A stretch of 64,000 bases of DNA from an uncultured Amylibacter sp. (GCA_959347425.1 OY365741.1:1-64000); one strand, 5' to 3'; shown: positions 9,342-18,992, counted from the first letter of the stretch. Notes: generated from the sequence alone by a model not told the origin. Program-made: numbers and translations.

Positions 9342-11095
9342 GATTCGCCAGAAAACCTTGCAGAAAGCTCCGCGATTTGGTCGTCGGTTATTTTTTCAAA
9401 GAGGTTTTCGGGGACGGTGAATTCGTGTTTTGGTGATAAAGAGTCAAAAACATTATATCTCATATAATTTGCACCATTAGGTGCAGTATCTTTTGGCCAA
9501 CTTGGTTTTGTCCCCATAGCTTCATGGATTTTTCTTGCTGTATCGGGAATAAAAGGTTCGGACAAATTGGCATAAAGCACTATTAAATTAAGGGCAAAAC
9601 GGATAGATGCAGCGGCTTTGTCTGGGTCGGTTTTATGCAACGCCCAAGGTTCATATCTTTGCAGGTATTCGTTGCCCATTACCCAAAGTTCGCGCAATTC
9701 TTTAATCGCCTTGCGAAGTTCCATTGCTTTCATGTAGGTTTCGTATTGTTTAATCCGTGTAGATAAGCCTCTCATTATTGCAATCCCCTCATCTCTCACT
9801 GCCTCAAAAACCTCCCCTCCCTCAGGCACAACCGCACCCCATTTTGAATTACAAAATTTAGTGGTACGCGACACAAAATTCCCCAAAACATCCGACAAAT
9901 CTTTATTCACGGTTTGCTGGAAACTCTCCCAAGTGAATTCACTATCGTTGCCCTCTGGCACATTGCTCATCAACCACCACCGCCAGCAATCGGAGGGAAT
10001 CCCTGTATCCCTCGCATCGTCCATAAAGACTCCCCGCCCCTTGGATGTAGAAAACTGCCCGCCATTAAAATTCAAATAATTAAAGGCTTTTATGTAATCC
10101 ACTTGCTTCCAATCCTCGCCCGACCCCATCAAACAGGCGGGGAAAGACAGGGTATGAAACGGCACATTATCCTTGCCCATAAATTGCACATAATTAACAT
10201 CGCCCGCGCCCTTATCGGTACGCCACCAACGTTGCCAATCGCCCGCTTCTGCCGTGGCGGCGATATAGGCTATCGGCGCGTCAAACCAGACATAGAAAAC
10301 CTTGCCTTCCATCCCCGCCCAAGCCACGGGTTTATCATCAATTATTTTGCAAACAGGCACGCCCCAGTTCAAATCCCGCGTGATGCCTCGGTCGCGCAAA
10401 CCATCACCATCATGCAACCATTTTTTCGCGATAGAAGTCGTCAGCAACGGCCAATGGGTTTTCTTTGATATCCATTTATCCAAATCATCTTTTTTCAAAG
10501 ATTGTTTCAAATATAAATGATTCGTCTCACGTATTTCCAAATTCGTTGCCCCTGAAATTTTAGAACGAGCGTTCAGCAAATCGGTAGGGTTCAGCTGTTT
10601 CGTGCAATTTTCACATTGGTCGCCCCGCGCTTCTTCATAACCACAATTCGGGCAAGTCCCCTCAATATACCTATCGGGCAAAAACCGCCCATCGGTGGGC
10701 GAATAAATCTGCTTTTCACTGACCATTTCAATCATGCCGTTTTGTTCCAAAACCGTAGCAAAATGCTGGGTTAAGCGGTGGTTTTCAGGGCTGGAAGACC
10801 GCCCGAAATGGTCGAAAGATATATTAAACCAATCCGCCAATTCCGCTTGCTTTGCGTGCATCTGCTCGCAGTATTCCGCCACGTCTTGCCCGGCGTTTTG
10901 GGCGGCAATTTCGGCGGGTGTTCCGTGTTCGTCCGTGGCGCAAATAAACATAACCTCGTGTCCCGTGGCACGGCAAAAGCGGGCATAAACATCGGCGGGC
11001 AACTGGCTGCCAACCAGATTGCCAAGGTGCTTTATACCGTTAATATAAGGCAGAGCAGAGGTAATTAACGTGCGCGGTTTGGCAGTGTCAGGCAT
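9338..11095 (-). CDS. metG: Methionyl-tRNA synthetase
   Basis: A class I synthetase of 585 residues that charges tRNA-Met. The HIGH signature appears as HLGN at residues 23-26, and the KMSKS signature as FSTSK at 348-352. Zinc-knuckle cysteines are C148, C151, C161 and C164. The anticodon-binding helical domain follows; the C-terminal tRNA-binding (EMAP-like) extension is absent, as in many alphaproteobacterial enzymes. I chose the ATG at 11095 because GGAG precedes it by 6 bases; an in-frame TTG four codons upstream would leave no such site. It is the last gene of ribE-nusB-metG. Confidence 0.95.
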   Translation of the reverse strand: MPDTAKPRTLITSALPYINGIKHLGNLVGSQLPADVYARFCRATGHEVMFICATDEHGTPAEIAAQNAGQDVAEYCEQMHAKQAELADWFNISFDHFGRSSSPENHRLTQHFATVLEQNGMIEMVSEKQIYSPTDGRFLPDRYIEGTCPNCGYEEARGDQCENCTKQLNPTDLLNARSKISGATNLEIRETNHLYLKQSLKKDDLDKWISKKTHWPLLTTSIAKKWLHDGDGLRDRGITRDLNWGVPVCKIIDDKPVAWAGMEGKVFYVWFDAPIAYIAATAEAGDWQRWWRTDKGAGDVNYVQFMGKDNVPFHTLSFPACLMGSGEDWKQVDYIKAFNYLNFNGGQFSTSKGRGVFMDDARDTGIPSDCWRWWLMSNVPEGNDSEFTWESFQQTVNKDLSDVLGNFVSRTTKFCNSKWGAVVPEGGEVFEAVRDEGIAIMRGLSTRIKQYETYMKAMELRKAIKELRELWVMGNEYLQRYEPWALHKTDPDKAAASIRFALNLIVLYANLSEPFIPDTARKIHEAMGTKPSWPKDTAPNGANYMRYNVFDSLSPKHEFTVPENLFEKITDDQIAELSARFSGES

Positions 11096-11109
11096 AGGGG
11101 ACTCCAATC

Positions 11110-11640
11110 TTAACCGTTAAAAAACTCAGGACGAGCCGCCCGCGCAATCGTATCCAAAATCCCATTGGCGAATTGCGATTCGCGCCCGTGGGGAAAGAAC
11201 GCCTTGCAAATATCCAGATATTCGTTAATCACGGCTTTCACGGGGGTTTTGCCGACCAATAATTCCGCGCCAGCCGCACGGAAAACCGCCCGCAAAGTCG
11301 GGTCAATCTGTGCCAATGGCCATTTTTCCACCAAGGCGGTATCGGTTATTTGGTCAATACGGGATTGGTTTTTCACCGCGCAAGCCAAAATTTCATCAAA
11401 CAGAGCGGTGTTGGCTTTGCTATAAATCGCATCCTCTATCGTGGCACCGAAACGATGCTGGTGGAATTGCTGGGCAACCTCTTGCAGGCTCTGTTTGGAA
11501 GCCTCCAGTTGGAATAACGCTTGGATAGCGTATAGTCGCGTGGCGGACTTTACCAAATGCTGGGGTTTGCCAGCTTTACCCGATTCGGTTTTGCCCGCTT
11601 TATCGGGGGCGGACTTAACGGCTGTTTGTTTATTTGACAT
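11110..11640 (-). CDS. nusB: Transcription antitermination protein NusB
   Basis: A 176-residue NusB, the RNA-binding antitermination factor acting with NusE on rRNA operons. A Lys/Gly-rich N-terminal tail of about 26 residues precedes the conserved all-helical domain ([14 protein letters not shown], then [17 protein letters not shown] and the C-terminal [11 protein letters not shown]). The ATG overlaps the ribE stop as TAATG, so translation is coupled. In other Rhodobacterales nusB commonly follows riboflavin genes; here ribD, ribBA and ribH are missing and only ribE remains. Confidence 0.93.
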   Translation of the reverse strand: MSNKQTAVKSAPDKAGKTESGKAGKPQHLVKSATRLYAIQALFQLEASKQSLQEVAQQFHQHRFGATIEDAIYSKANTALFDEILACAVKNQSRIDQITDTALVEKWPLAQIDPTLRAVFRAAGAELLVGKTPVKAVINEYLDICKAFFPHGRESQFANGILDTIARAARPEFFNG

Positions 11641-12281
11641 TAGCTCGCACCCCTCGAAGACACATCGCGCAAATCCATCAGCCGCGCGATATACCGCGCC
11701 AGAGTATCCACCTCCAAATTCACCATATCCCCCGCTTTCACCGCGCCCCAACTGGTCGCGTTTTGCGTGTGGGGTATGATATTCACCTCAAACCAATCCG
11801 CGCCAATATCGTTAATCGTCAGGGAAACCCCGTTCAAAGTGACCGAGCCTTTTTGCGCAATAAACCGCGTGATATCGGGCGGGCAAGCCAGCCGCGCACA
11901 GATGCTATCGCCCTCGGGGGTTATCGTGCGAACCTGCGCCACTCCGTCAATATGCCCCGATACCAGATGCCCGCCGAGCTCATCGCCCAGTCGCAATGCG
12001 CGTTCCAGATTGACGGGCGCGTTCGGTTGCCAATGGGCGGTTAGGTTGGTTATGTTCAGTGTTTCTTGGGATATTTCCACGTCAAACCAGTTTTTTTCCG
12101 CGTTGCCCTTAGCAACGCCCTTATCAACAACCGTCAGGCAGACTCCATCGCAAGCCACCGACGCGCCCATATCCAAGGTCGCGCAATCATAGCCCGTTGC
12201 TAATCGCACACGCATATCCCCCGCCTCCGTAGTCGTGCGGGTTTGAACCGTGCCGATGTCTGTGATAATGCCAGTGAAAAT
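11640..12281 (-). CDS. ribE: Riboflavin synthase alpha subunit, probable AUU start
   Basis: The lumazine-binding, two-barrel riboflavin synthase, which converts two 6,7-dimethyl-8-ribityllumazine molecules into riboflavin. The family begins MFTGIITDIG; here that residue is encoded by ATT at 12279-12281, with AAAGGA exactly 8 bases upstream. The alternative is a TTG at 12353, which adds 24 unrelated residues, lacks a Shine-Dalgarno sequence and lies at the edge of a heptamer array. Starting at ATT gives 213 residues, a normal family length. Both repeats are present (NLERALRLGDELGGHLVSGHID in the second). It is the first gene of ribE-nusB-metG. Confidence 0.88.
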   Translation of the reverse strand: MFTGIITDIGTVQTRTTTEAGDMRVRLATGYDCATLDMGASVACDGVCLTVVDKGVAKGNAEKNWFDVEISQETLNITNLTAHWQPNAPVNLERALRLGDELGGHLVSGHIDGVAQVRTITPEGDSICARLACPPDITRFIAQKGSVTLNGVSLTINDIGADWFEVNIIPHTQNATSWGAVKAGDMVNLEVDTLARYIARLMDLRDVSSRGAS

Positions 12282-12356
12282 GACGGAGTTCCTTTGTGCG
12301 GGTTTTTGTGCGGGGTTTCCATCGGTTTTGCCCGTTTTTAGGGGAAAGGTCAAGAG

Positions 12357-12566
12357 AAGTTATTAGTTATTAGTTGTTAGTTATTAGTGATTGGTCATTT
12401 ATAACCGCCATAACTAAAAATAACTAATAGCAGTTATTTCAGTTAATCCAGTTAATCCATAACTAAAATAACTGAAAATAACTAATGGCAGTTATTTTTA
12501 GTTAATCCAGTTAAATCATTCACAATTCATCACTAACAACTAATAACTAACAACTAACAACTATCC
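12357..12566. repeat. Repeat island 2 (heptamer-bracketed, palindromic AATAACT units)
   Basis: The left array is about 12359-12396 (TTAGTTA type) and the right inverted array about 12524-12563. Between them are two copies of an AT-rich unit with the palindromes AATAACT-aatagc-AGTTATT (12419-12438) and AATAACT-aatggc-AGTTATT (12477-12496), each followed by AGTTAATCCAGTTAA-like sequence. The proA promoter probably lies between this island and 12624. Confidence 0.7.
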
Positions 12567-12623
12567 ATTGACAATCGCCAAAAACCGATATAAAATCAAA
12601 AAACCAGAATAAAGGAGACCCTT

Positions 12624-13886
12624 ATGGACCAGACAAACACGCTCCACGCGACCATGCAACAGCTTGGGCAAACCGCCCGTGCGGCATCAATGCAGCTTGC
12701 CCAAGCCTCGGCAAAAACCCGCCAATCCGCCTTGGAATACGCCGCCGATTTCATCATCAAATCGCAAGCGGACATCATCACAGCCAACGCCAAAGACATG
12801 GCTTATGGCAAAGAAAAATCCCTATCCCCCGCGATGTTAGACCGCCTTATGCTGGATGAATCGCGGATAACCGCCATGGCAGCAGGGCTTCGCGCAGTCG
12901 CCGCGCAGGAAGACCCTTTAGGCAAAACTTTGGCTGAATGGCAACAACCCAGCGGGTTAAAAATCAGGCGCAAATCCACGCCTTTGGGCGTTATCGGCGT
13001 GATTTACGAATCCCGCCCGAATGTAACGGCGGACGCGGGTGCGTTATGCTTAAAGGCTGGCAACGCGGTGATTTTGCGCGGCGGGTCAGAGAGCTTTCAT
13101 TCCTCCCAAGCCATCCACGCTTGCCTCGTGCGCGGGCTGGAACAGGCGGGTTTGCCTGCTGGTGCGATTGGTCTCGTGCCAACCCGCGACCGTGCCGCCG
13201 TCGGTGAAATGCTGACCATGACGCAGTATATTGACGTGATTGTGCCACGCGGGGGTAAGGGGCTGGTTGCTCGTGTGCAGAGCGATGCTCGTGTGCCTGT
13301 TTTCGCGCATTTGGAGGGGATTTGCCATATTTACATAGACAAAGCCGCCGATATGGATAAGACTCGCGCGGTGATTATGAACGCGAAAACCCGCCGTACG
13401 GGGATTTGCGGGGCGGTGGAATGTCTGCTGATTGACCGAGCGTTTTATGCCGCCCACGGTGCGCCGTTTATTGATGATTTACTGGCGGCTGGGGTGGAAG
13501 TGCGCGGCGATGCGGATTTGTGTGGGATTAAAGGCGTAGTCCCCGCGGGCGCGGATGATTGGGGGTGCGAATACCTTGATATGATTATCGCGGCGCGATT
13601 GGTTGATGGGATTGACGGGGCGATTGCTCATCTGCGGGCGTATTCGTCGGCGCATACCGATTGTATTATGACCGAGGATGCTGGTGTGGCGGCGCAGTTC
13701 TTTGATCAAGTGGATAGTGCGATTGTGATGCAAAATGCTTCCACGCAGTTCGCCGATGGTGGCGAATTCGGGATGGGTGCCGAGATTGGCATAGCCACGG
13801 GTAAATTACACGCCCGTGGCCCTGTCGGCGCGGCGCAACTGACCAGTTTTAAGTATATTGTGCAGGGGGATGGAACTGTTCGGTAG
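12624..13886 (+). CDS. proA: Gamma-glutamyl phosphate reductase
   Basis: 420 residues, the second enzyme of proline synthesis, reducing gamma-glutamyl phosphate to glutamate semialdehyde with NADPH. It has the aldehyde dehydrogenase fold, with catalytic cysteine in [13 protein letters not shown] and the [20 protein letters not shown] segment typical of ProA. The start follows AAAGGAG at good spacing. No proB (glutamate 5-kinase) is nearby, so proBA is split here or proB lies outside the window. The stop TAG opens a heptamer array. Confidence 0.96.
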   Translation: MDQTNTLHATMQQLGQTARAASMQLAQASAKTRQSALEYAADFIIKSQADIITANAKDMAYGKEKSLSPAMLDRLMLDESRITAMAAGLRAVAAQEDPLGKTLAEWQQPSGLKIRRKSTPLGVIGVIYESRPNVTADAGALCLKAGNAVILRGGSESFHSSQAIHACLVRGLEQAGLPAGAIGLVPTRDRAAVGEMLTMTQYIDVIVPRGGKGLVARVQSDARVPVFAHLEGICHIYIDKAADMDKTRAVIMNAKTRRTGICGAVECLLIDRAFYAAHGAPFIDDLLAAGVEVRGDADLCGIKGVVPAGADDWGCEYLDMIIAARLVDGIDGAIAHLRAYSSAHTDCIMTEDAGVAAQFFDQVDSAIVMQNASTQFADGGEFGMGAEIGIATGKLHARGPVGAAQLTSFKYIVQGDGTVR

Positions 13887-14331
13887 TTGTTAGTTATTAG
13901 TTGTTAGTTGTTAGTTATTGGTTGTTAGGAATTGGGGGTTGGTTATTAGAGGTTAAGGGCAGAGGTTTTTTGTTGCGCCCTCACTGCGTTCGGTTGCCCA
14001 CCCGCCCACCCCTCCTGCGGAGAGCTGGACGGGGTTTTGTGGCTAAAGCCTGTCCTAGCATCTAAGCAAAGCCTAAATAAATTTAGAACTTACCCATCAC
14101 CAATTCCCAAGTATTCTTTGCAAATCATCCAATCTATCGTCTTGTTATTCCAGATAGTAAATTTATAGAATCCCTAGCATCTTGTAACCCAAGGGCTTTT
14201 AGCATGCCCCCACGAAGTGGGGGCTACGCACAAAAGACCACGCTGGTTGGCATAACGAAGTTATGACGAAGACCCGAAGGGCTATTCATCACTAATAACT
14301 AATAACTAATAACTAACAACTAATAACTAAT
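13884..14331. repeat. Repeat island 3 (heptamer-bracketed; modules M3, M4, M2)
   Basis: The left array is 13884-13927 and the right inverted array 14287-14331. M3 (GGGCAGAGGTTTTTTGTTGC start) spans about 13957-14062, M4 about 14066-14185, and M2 about 14192-14281, with paired stems CCCCCAC/GTGGGGG (14207-14223) and CATAAC/GTTATG (14251-14265). The flanking genes proA and accC converge, and both end in the arrays. Confidence 0.8.
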
Positions 14332-15664
14332 CAGCAAGCCACTTTTCCAACCAATGAATATCGTAGTTCCCCGTTTGCACATCCTCTTCCGCCAATAACG
14401 CATTAAACAAAGGCACGGTCGTGTCAATCCCATCCACTATCAGCTCACCCAGCGCACGATGCAACCGCGCCAAGGCGGCATCACGGGTTATCCCCGATAC
14501 AATCAATTTCGCAATCAAACTATCGTAAAACGGCGGGATAGTATAGCCCGCGTATAACGCAGAATCCACCCGCACGCCGAGTCCACCAGGCGCGTGATAG
14601 GTGCTAACCGTCCCCGGACAGGGCGCGAAATCGGGCAGAGATTCGGCGTTAATCCGCACCTCTATCGCGTGTCCTTTGATGGACAAATCCTCCTGCTTCA
14701 AAGTCATTTCCTGCCCCGCAGCCACGCGGATTTGCTGTTTCACCAAATCCACACCGTATATCGTTTCGGTCACGGGATGTTCAACCTGCAACCGCGTGTT
14801 CATCTCAATAAAGTAAAATTCGCCGTTTTCATACAGGAATTCTATCGTTCCTGCACCCGAATATTTTATATCAGCAACGGCTTTGGCGCAGGTTTGCCCG
14901 ATTCTTTCACGAATCGCAGGGGTTATCACGGGCGAAGGAGCCTCTTCCAAAACCTTTTGATGGCGACGTTGCAACGAGCAATCACGCTCGCCCAAATGCA
15001 CAGCCCGCCCGCGACCATCGCCGAAAACCTGCACCTCAATATGGCGCGGAGTCGTCAGGTATTTTTCAATATAAACCGCGTCGTTGCCAAAGGCGGATTT
15101 TGCCTCTGCCCGTGCGGTGCGCCATGCTTCTTCCAACGCGTTCTTATTCTCCGCAACCTTCATACCACGCCCGCCACCGCCCGCAGTCGCCTTAATAATA
15201 ACGGGATAGCCCATATCCGCACAAATCCGCCCTGCGGCTTCCAGAGTATCCACCCCGCCGTCAGAGCCCGGAACGCAAGGCACCCCAAGCGCACGCATGG
15301 TTTCTTTGGCGGTGATTTTATCACCCATAAGGCGAATATGCTCGGCACTGGGGCCTATGAAGGTAATCCCATGATCCTCCAAAACCTGCACAAATGCCGC
15401 GTTTTCCGATAAAAACCCATAGCCCGGATGCACCGCCTGCGCCCCACTGACTTCGCAAGCCGAAATAATACTGGCGACATTAAGATAGCTTTGGGCAGAG
15501 GGCGGGGGACCTATACAAATGCTCTCATCCGCCATGCGCACATGCATAGCGTCCGCGTCCGCCGTGGAATGGATGGCGACGGTTGCCACCCCCAGCTCTT
15601 TCGCGGCGCGGATGACACGCAGGGCAATCTCGCCACGGTTTGCAATCAGGATTTTATTGAACAT
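14327..15664 (-). CDS. accC: Biotin carboxylase subunit of acetyl-CoA carboxylase
   Basis: A 445-residue ATP-grasp enzyme that carboxylates biotin on AccB, the first half-reaction of malonyl-CoA synthesis. The N-terminal motif [19 protein letters not shown], the glycine-rich loop [12 protein letters not shown] and the active-site stretch [16 protein letters not shown] are all intact. It lies 2 bases downstream of accB. The last codons (GCT GAT TAG) merge into a heptamer array, so the final residues may come from the repeat. Confidence 0.97.
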   Translation of the reverse strand: MFNKILIANRGEIALRVIRAAKELGVATVAIHSTADADAMHVRMADESICIGPPPSAQSYLNVASIISACEVSGAQAVHPGYGFLSENAAFVQVLEDHGITFIGPSAEHIRLMGDKITAKETMRALGVPCVPGSDGGVDTLEAAGRICADMGYPVIIKATAGGGGRGMKVAENKNALEEAWRTARAEAKSAFGNDAVYIEKYLTTPRHIEVQVFGDGRGRAVHLGERDCSLQRRHQKVLEEAPSPVITPAIRERIGQTCAKAVADIKYSGAGTIEFLYENGEFYFIEMNTRLQVEHPVTETIYGVDLVKQQIRVAAGQEMTLKQEDLSIKGHAIEVRINAESLPDFAPCPGTVSTYHAPGGLGVRVDSALYAGYTIPPFYDSLIAKLIVSGITRDAALARLHRALGELIVDGIDTTVPLFNALLAEEDVQTGNYDIHWLEKWLAD

Positions 15665-15666
15665 AG

Positions 15667-16149
15667 CTATTCGATAATTAACAGAGGCGTGCCGAATTCC
15701 ACCGCCGCACCGTTGTCTACAAGGATTTTGGCGACCGTGCCGTTTTTCGTGGCGGCGATGGGGTTCATGGTTTTCATAGCCTCAATAATCAGCAGGGTAT
15801 CGCCCTTTTTGACCTTCGCACCGACGGACACAAAGGCGGGCGCGTCTGGTTCGGCCTGCAAGTAAACCGTGCCGACCATGGGCGAGGTTATCGCGTTTGG
15901 TGAGATTTCGGTGGATTTCGCGGGTTCTGCCGATTTCGCAGGCTCAGCAGGGGTTTCGCTGGGTGCCGCGTGTGTTGGCGCGGGTGCAGTGGCAGGGGCG
16001 GCGTGTTTTTGCCGTGATAGGTGGATGTCCAGCGATTTGCTGGGTCCGTAATCCCGTGTTATTTGCAATTCTGTTAAGTCCTTTTCGGTTAACAATTTTG
16101 CCAAGGACTGGATGAATTTTAAATCGTTATCTTGGTCGTTTTTGCTCAT
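15667..16149 (-). CDS. accB: Biotin carboxyl carrier protein of acetyl-CoA carboxylase
   Basis: A 160-residue carrier whose biotinyl lysine is swung between AccC and the transcarboxylase. The biotinylation motif is EAMKTMN; the usual E. coli form is EAMKMMN. An Ala/Pro-rich flexible linker (about residues 53-88) separates the N-terminal domain from the biotinyl domain. It is the first gene of accBC. Confidence 0.96.
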   Translation of the reverse strand: MSKNDQDNDLKFIQSLAKLLTEKDLTELQITRDYGPSKSLDIHLSRQKHAAPATAPAPTHAAPSETPAEPAKSAEPAKSTEISPNAITSPMVGTVYLQAEPDAPAFVSVGAKVKKGDTLLIIEAMKTMNPIAATKNGTVAKILVDNGAAVEFGTPLLIIE

Positions 16150-16350
16150 AGTTTGGTGTTTAACCCCCGATTATATGTGTTTGGGCAGGCGGGTTTTGGT
16201 CGCCGTGCCAGTGTTCTGCGGGTAGGATAAAATATTTTTGGCGGATTGGCAAGGGTAATTAATGGTGAATTGTGAATTATGGATTATTAATTGTGAATGG
16301 CGGTCTGTCCGCCTGTTGCGGTTGGCGGGCAGGTCTGCTATACCGCTGGG
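16150..16350. other. accB/NYN divergent gap with a short heptamer tract
   Basis: A 200-base divergent gap. At about 16255-16310 there is a heptamer-like tract of GTGAATT/ATTAATT type, the same variant as at 36240-36270. No clear promoter is seen. Confidence 0.45.
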
Positions 16351-17043
16351 ATGAAACAAAAACGCGCGATTTTTTACATTGATGGGTTTGATTTTTATGA
16401 TTTAGCATTGAAAGCAAAACCTCAGTATAAATGGCTGAATCCAAAGGCTTTGGCCGATGGGATTGTCCATGATGACACGACGGTTGCCTGTGTGAAGTAT
16501 TTTAGTGCGCGGGTATCGGAGGAAATCAGCAAATCCGCACATAAAAATCACAATCGTTATTTACGGGCGTTAATGACGATTTCCGCGATTGACATAATTC
16601 TTGGCAAATTTGTTGTCCGTGAAAAATCTGTGACTCTAACCCCAGAAGAGCAACACAGCCTGAATAGAATCAAAGTAATAGCAAGTATTGCCGAAGAAAA
16701 ACGAACCGATGTTAATCTTGCGTCCCACCTGATTTATGATGCCTGTAATGATAATTTTGATATTGCCTATGTGATAACGAATGATACTGATTTTGTTGAA
16801 CCGATTAAAATGGTGAAGGAAGTTATTGGCAAACCCATTGTGATTGTTGCCCCGCGATCATTGATTATTGATGAGAAAAAGAATAAGTTTGGCACCTCTG
16901 TGCCTGATAGTAAATTAAAAAATGCTGCCAGTGAAACATATTTTATCAATGATTCGTTGCTGGGTGATTCGCAGTTTCCTGATGAAATACATCAAAAGAA
17001 TGGTAAAATCATAAGAAAACCGCAAGATTGGTGGGAAAAATGA
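16351..17043 (+). CDS. NYN-domain (PIN-like) ribonuclease family protein
   Basis: 230 residues. The N-terminus RAIFYIDGFDFYDL matches the NYN/LabA (DUF88) signature YIDGxN, with the first metal-binding aspartate at D11. The other acidic positions are in EKRTDVNLASHLIYDA and VITNDTDFVEP. Family members are metal-dependent RNases with a PIN-like fold. The start is the ATG at 16351; an upstream in-frame start at 16297 adds unrelated sequence. AT content is higher than in the neighbours. The small-RNA array at 17.1 kb begins about 40 bases downstream, so an RNA-processing role is possible but is only inference. Confidence 0.75.
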   Translation: MKQKRAIFYIDGFDFYDLALKAKPQYKWLNPKALADGIVHDDTTVACVKYFSARVSEEISKSAHKNHNRYLRALMTISAIDIILGKFVVREKSVTLTPEEQHSLNRIKVIASIAEEKRTDVNLASHLIYDACNDNFDIAYVITNDTDFVEPIKMVKEVIGKPIVIVAPRSLIIDEKKNKFGTSVPDSKLKNAASETYFINDSLLGDSQFPDEIHQKNGKIIRKPQDWWEK

Positions 17044-17083
17044 TAAAAAAGCTGGTTTTTTGCGATTTTTATTCATTTTTTAC

Positions 17084-17111
17084 TTGCAAACTCCGTTTTT
17101 GATGTTATATT
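17084..17111 (+). promoter_or_regulatory. Promoter of small RNA unit 1
   Basis: TTGCAA at 17084-17089, a 16-base spacer, then TATATT at 17106-17111. It is a good sigma70-type match. The predicted start is near 17118. Confidence 0.6.
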
Positions 17112-17117
17112 GACCCT

Positions 17118-17185
17118 ACCAAGTGTTTGGCTTAGCCTTGCATTCTCGAGACCATGAATAGAAATATTCGTGGTCTTCGATTTTT
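17118..17185 (+). ncRNA. Putative small RNA, tandem unit 1
   Basis: About 68 nucleotides from the predicted start to a terminator hairpin at 17146-17180 (GACCATGAATA-gaaa-TATTCGTGGTC, with TCGA flanks) and TTTTT at 17181-17185. The 5' part contains GGCTTAGCCTTGCATTCTCG, conserved with small changes in units 2 and 3. No open reading frame or ribosome site is visible. I do not recognise a known family. Confidence 0.55.
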
Positions 17186-17231
17186 AGGCGGTTATTTTAT
17201 CTTTTTTGCGTGAATATGTCGTAATTGTGTA

Positions 17232-17260
17232 TTGATATAGTATGTTATTATTGCTATATC
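17232..17260 (+). promoter_or_regulatory. Promoter of small RNA unit 2
   Basis: TTGATA at 17232-17237, a 17-base spacer, TATATC at 17255-17260. The upstream sequence differs from units 1 and 3, yet the spacing to the RNA body is kept. Confidence 0.55.
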
Positions 17261-17266
17261 TGTATC

Positions 17267-17331
17267 AACCAGTGCCTGACTTAGTTTTGCACTCTCGAAG
17301 ACCACGGATTATTCTGTGGTCTTCGATTTTT
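17267..17331 (+). ncRNA. Putative small RNA, tandem unit 2
   Basis: The predicted transcript ends in a strong terminator: TCGAAGACCACGGA pairs with the complementary arm across a TTAT loop (17295-17326), followed by TTTTT. The 5' part (GTGCCTGACTTAGTTTTGCA) aligns with units 1 and 3. The terminator stem differs from units 1 and 3 but remains paired. Confidence 0.55.
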
Positions 17332-17375
17332 AGACGGTTATTTTATCTTTTTTGCGGTTTTTATTCATTTTTTAC

Positions 17376-17404
17376 TTGCAAATCCCGTTTTTATTCTGTA
17401 ATTA
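17376..17404 (+). promoter_or_regulatory. Promoter of small RNA unit 3
   Basis: TTGCAA at 17376-17381, a 17-base spacer, TAATTA at 17399-17404. The region around the -35 box is nearly identical to that of unit 1. Confidence 0.5.
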
Positions 17405-17409
17405 TGTCA

Positions 17410-17476
17410 TACAGTGTTCGGCTTAGTCCTTGCACTTTCGGGACCATGAATAGCAATATTCGTGGTCTTCGATTTT
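17410..17476 (+). ncRNA. Putative small RNA, tandem unit 3
   Basis: The 5' segment CGGCTTAGTCCTTGCACTTT is conserved. The hairpin GACCATGAATA-gcaa-TATTCGTGGTC (17442-17467) is followed by a shorter T-run (TTTTC), so termination may be weaker. The unit ends about 14 bases before the stop codon of the convergent M48 gene. Confidence 0.5.
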
Positions 17477-17490
17477 CAGCCCCCCGCAAA

Positions 17491-18837
17491 CTACCGCCTC
17501 CGTCCCTTACGCCGCCGTGCTTCTTCCGAAGCCACCCCAATAATCTCTTCCGCGCGTAACCACACCCGACTGCCCTTCACCAGCAACCCTTGGGCGCGTT
17601 TGGCATGCACGACAGCCTGCCCAAAATCCCCGTTCAAAGCCGCCCGTTCGGCGGCAATAAACGCCGCCTCGCCAATCTTATCCGCCCGTGCATAGGCCAA
17701 GGATAAATCGCGTAACATACGGCTATCGTGGGGGTCTTTGCCATACGCCTTTTCCAAAATAGCCAAGGCCCGCGTATTCCCAGCCGTGCTATTGCCCGCC
17801 AATAACGCCCGCCCAAGCCCCGCCAGAATCAACGGCGCGTCAGGGTAAATCGCGACCGCCTTGCGATAGGCGGCAATCGCCCCCGACGCATCGCCGTTTT
17901 CCAGCAAAATCTGCCCGTGGAGCTCGTGATAATAGCCGTCATTCGGGCGCAGACGCAATAATCGCGTGATTTCCGCCATGGCGCGATCGGTGTCGGGCAA
18001 ACGGTGATAGGCTATCGCGCGGGTCAATGTCGCCACCTCGCTGGTATCCCCCGCATCCAAACGGCGCAGAGCTTGCTGGGGCGCGGTGGTAAAGCCGTCA
18101 AACTTCGCCCGCATCCGCCCATAACGGTAGTCAATATCGGCATCGCGCGTGGTATCTACGCCGTGCGCGTGGGTTTCCACCAGAGTTTTTAACGTTTGAA
18201 TCCGCGCTTGTGATAAGGGATGGGTCAGGGTGTAAGGGTCGCGTTTGTGGGCGGTCAAAAGGTCTTGCCCTTGGAATATCTTCAAAACCTCTATCGCCGC
18301 GTTCGGGTCAATCCCCGCCTGTGCCAAGTATTTCACGCCCGATTGATCGGCGCTGGTTTCCTGCCTGCGGGTGTTGGTGAGGATACTGCGTTCCGCCGCG
18401 CTGGTTGAGCCGATTGCCAACCCCACGCCAGCCCCAGGCGCACCCGCCAAGGCAGTGGCTAGGCTGAGCAGAATTCCCACCCCCGCAGCCGTTCGGGTGC
18501 TGGCGATTTGCAGGCTACGCTGGATGATATGGCCGCCTGTGATGTGTCCGATTTCGTGTGCCATGACGGCTTGCAGCATTTCCACGGTGGGTAGTTTTTT
18601 GATTAACCCGTAGTTTAGGAAAATATCGTTGCCCGGGGCGACAAAGGCGTTAAGGGCGGGGCTGTTGACTATGAATATTTCCGTGGATTCGGGCAGACCT
18701 GCTTTTTGTAATAATGGGCGGGCGATGCGATTGAGGGTGTGTTCAATTTCGGTATCGCGGATGAGCCCTTGGGCTGTGGCGAATTGGGGCAGCAGGGCTG
18801 CTATCGTTAGGATGATGATGGAGAGGGCGATACGCAT
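17491..18837 (-). CDS. M48 family metalloprotease with TPR-like C-terminus (BepA-like)
   Basis: A 448-residue exported zinc protease. The N-terminal signal peptide (residues 1-22, ending ATAQ) directs it to the periplasm. The zinc motif is H94-E-I-G-H98, with the third ligand probably Glu in ETSADQSG. The C-terminal half holds tetratricopeptide-like repeats (YYHELHGQILLENGDASGAIAAY and following). This layout matches BepA/YfgC, which degrades or assists misassembled outer-membrane proteins. The extreme C-terminus is basic (EEARRRKGRRR). It converges on small RNA unit 3. Confidence 0.85.
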   Translation of the reverse strand: MRIALSIIILTIAALLPQFATAQGLIRDTEIEHTLNRIARPLLQKAGLPESTEIFIVNSPALNAFVAPGNDIFLNYGLIKKLPTVEMLQAVMAHEIGHITGGHIIQRSLQIASTRTAAGVGILLSLATALAGAPGAGVGLAIGSTSAAERSILTNTRRQETSADQSGVKYLAQAGIDPNAAIEVLKIFQGQDLLTAHKRDPYTLTHPLSQARIQTLKTLVETHAHGVDTTRDADIDYRYGRMRAKFDGFTTAPQQALRRLDAGDTSEVATLTRAIAYHRLPDTDRAMAEITRLLRLRPNDGYYHELHGQILLENGDASGAIAAYRKAVAIYPDAPLILAGLGRALLAGNSTAGNTRALAILEKAYGKDPHDSRMLRDLSLAYARADKIGEAAFIAAERAALNGDFGQAVVHAKRAQGLLVKGSRVWLRAEEIIGVASEEARRRKGRRR

Positions 18838-18904
18838 GGGCGGAGTGTGGGATATTTCGGCGGGAGAGTCAATGATTAACGATTAACGATTAACGATTAG
18901 TGGG

Positions 18905-18992
18905 GGCTTTTGTGCATATAGAGCTTTTTCATAAGGGCAGTTGAACCTGCCCGACCAAAATAAAAACATGAAAAAGCCCATACACAAAAGCC
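18905..18992. repeat. M1 hairpin module, copy 2 (long loop)
   Basis: The outer arms are the same as in the other copies. The inner stem is CTTTTTCAT (18924-18932) with ATGAAAAAG (18968-18976). Its loop carries a second hairpin, GGGCAG-ttgaac-CTGCCC (18935-18952), not seen in other copies. Confidence 0.75.

Noticed and set aside
17242..17559. Plus-strand ORF across the sRNA array
   Set aside because: The translation runs through the terminators and the M48 gene 3' end and has no ribosome site; the repeated promoter-hairpin layout fits RNA units better.
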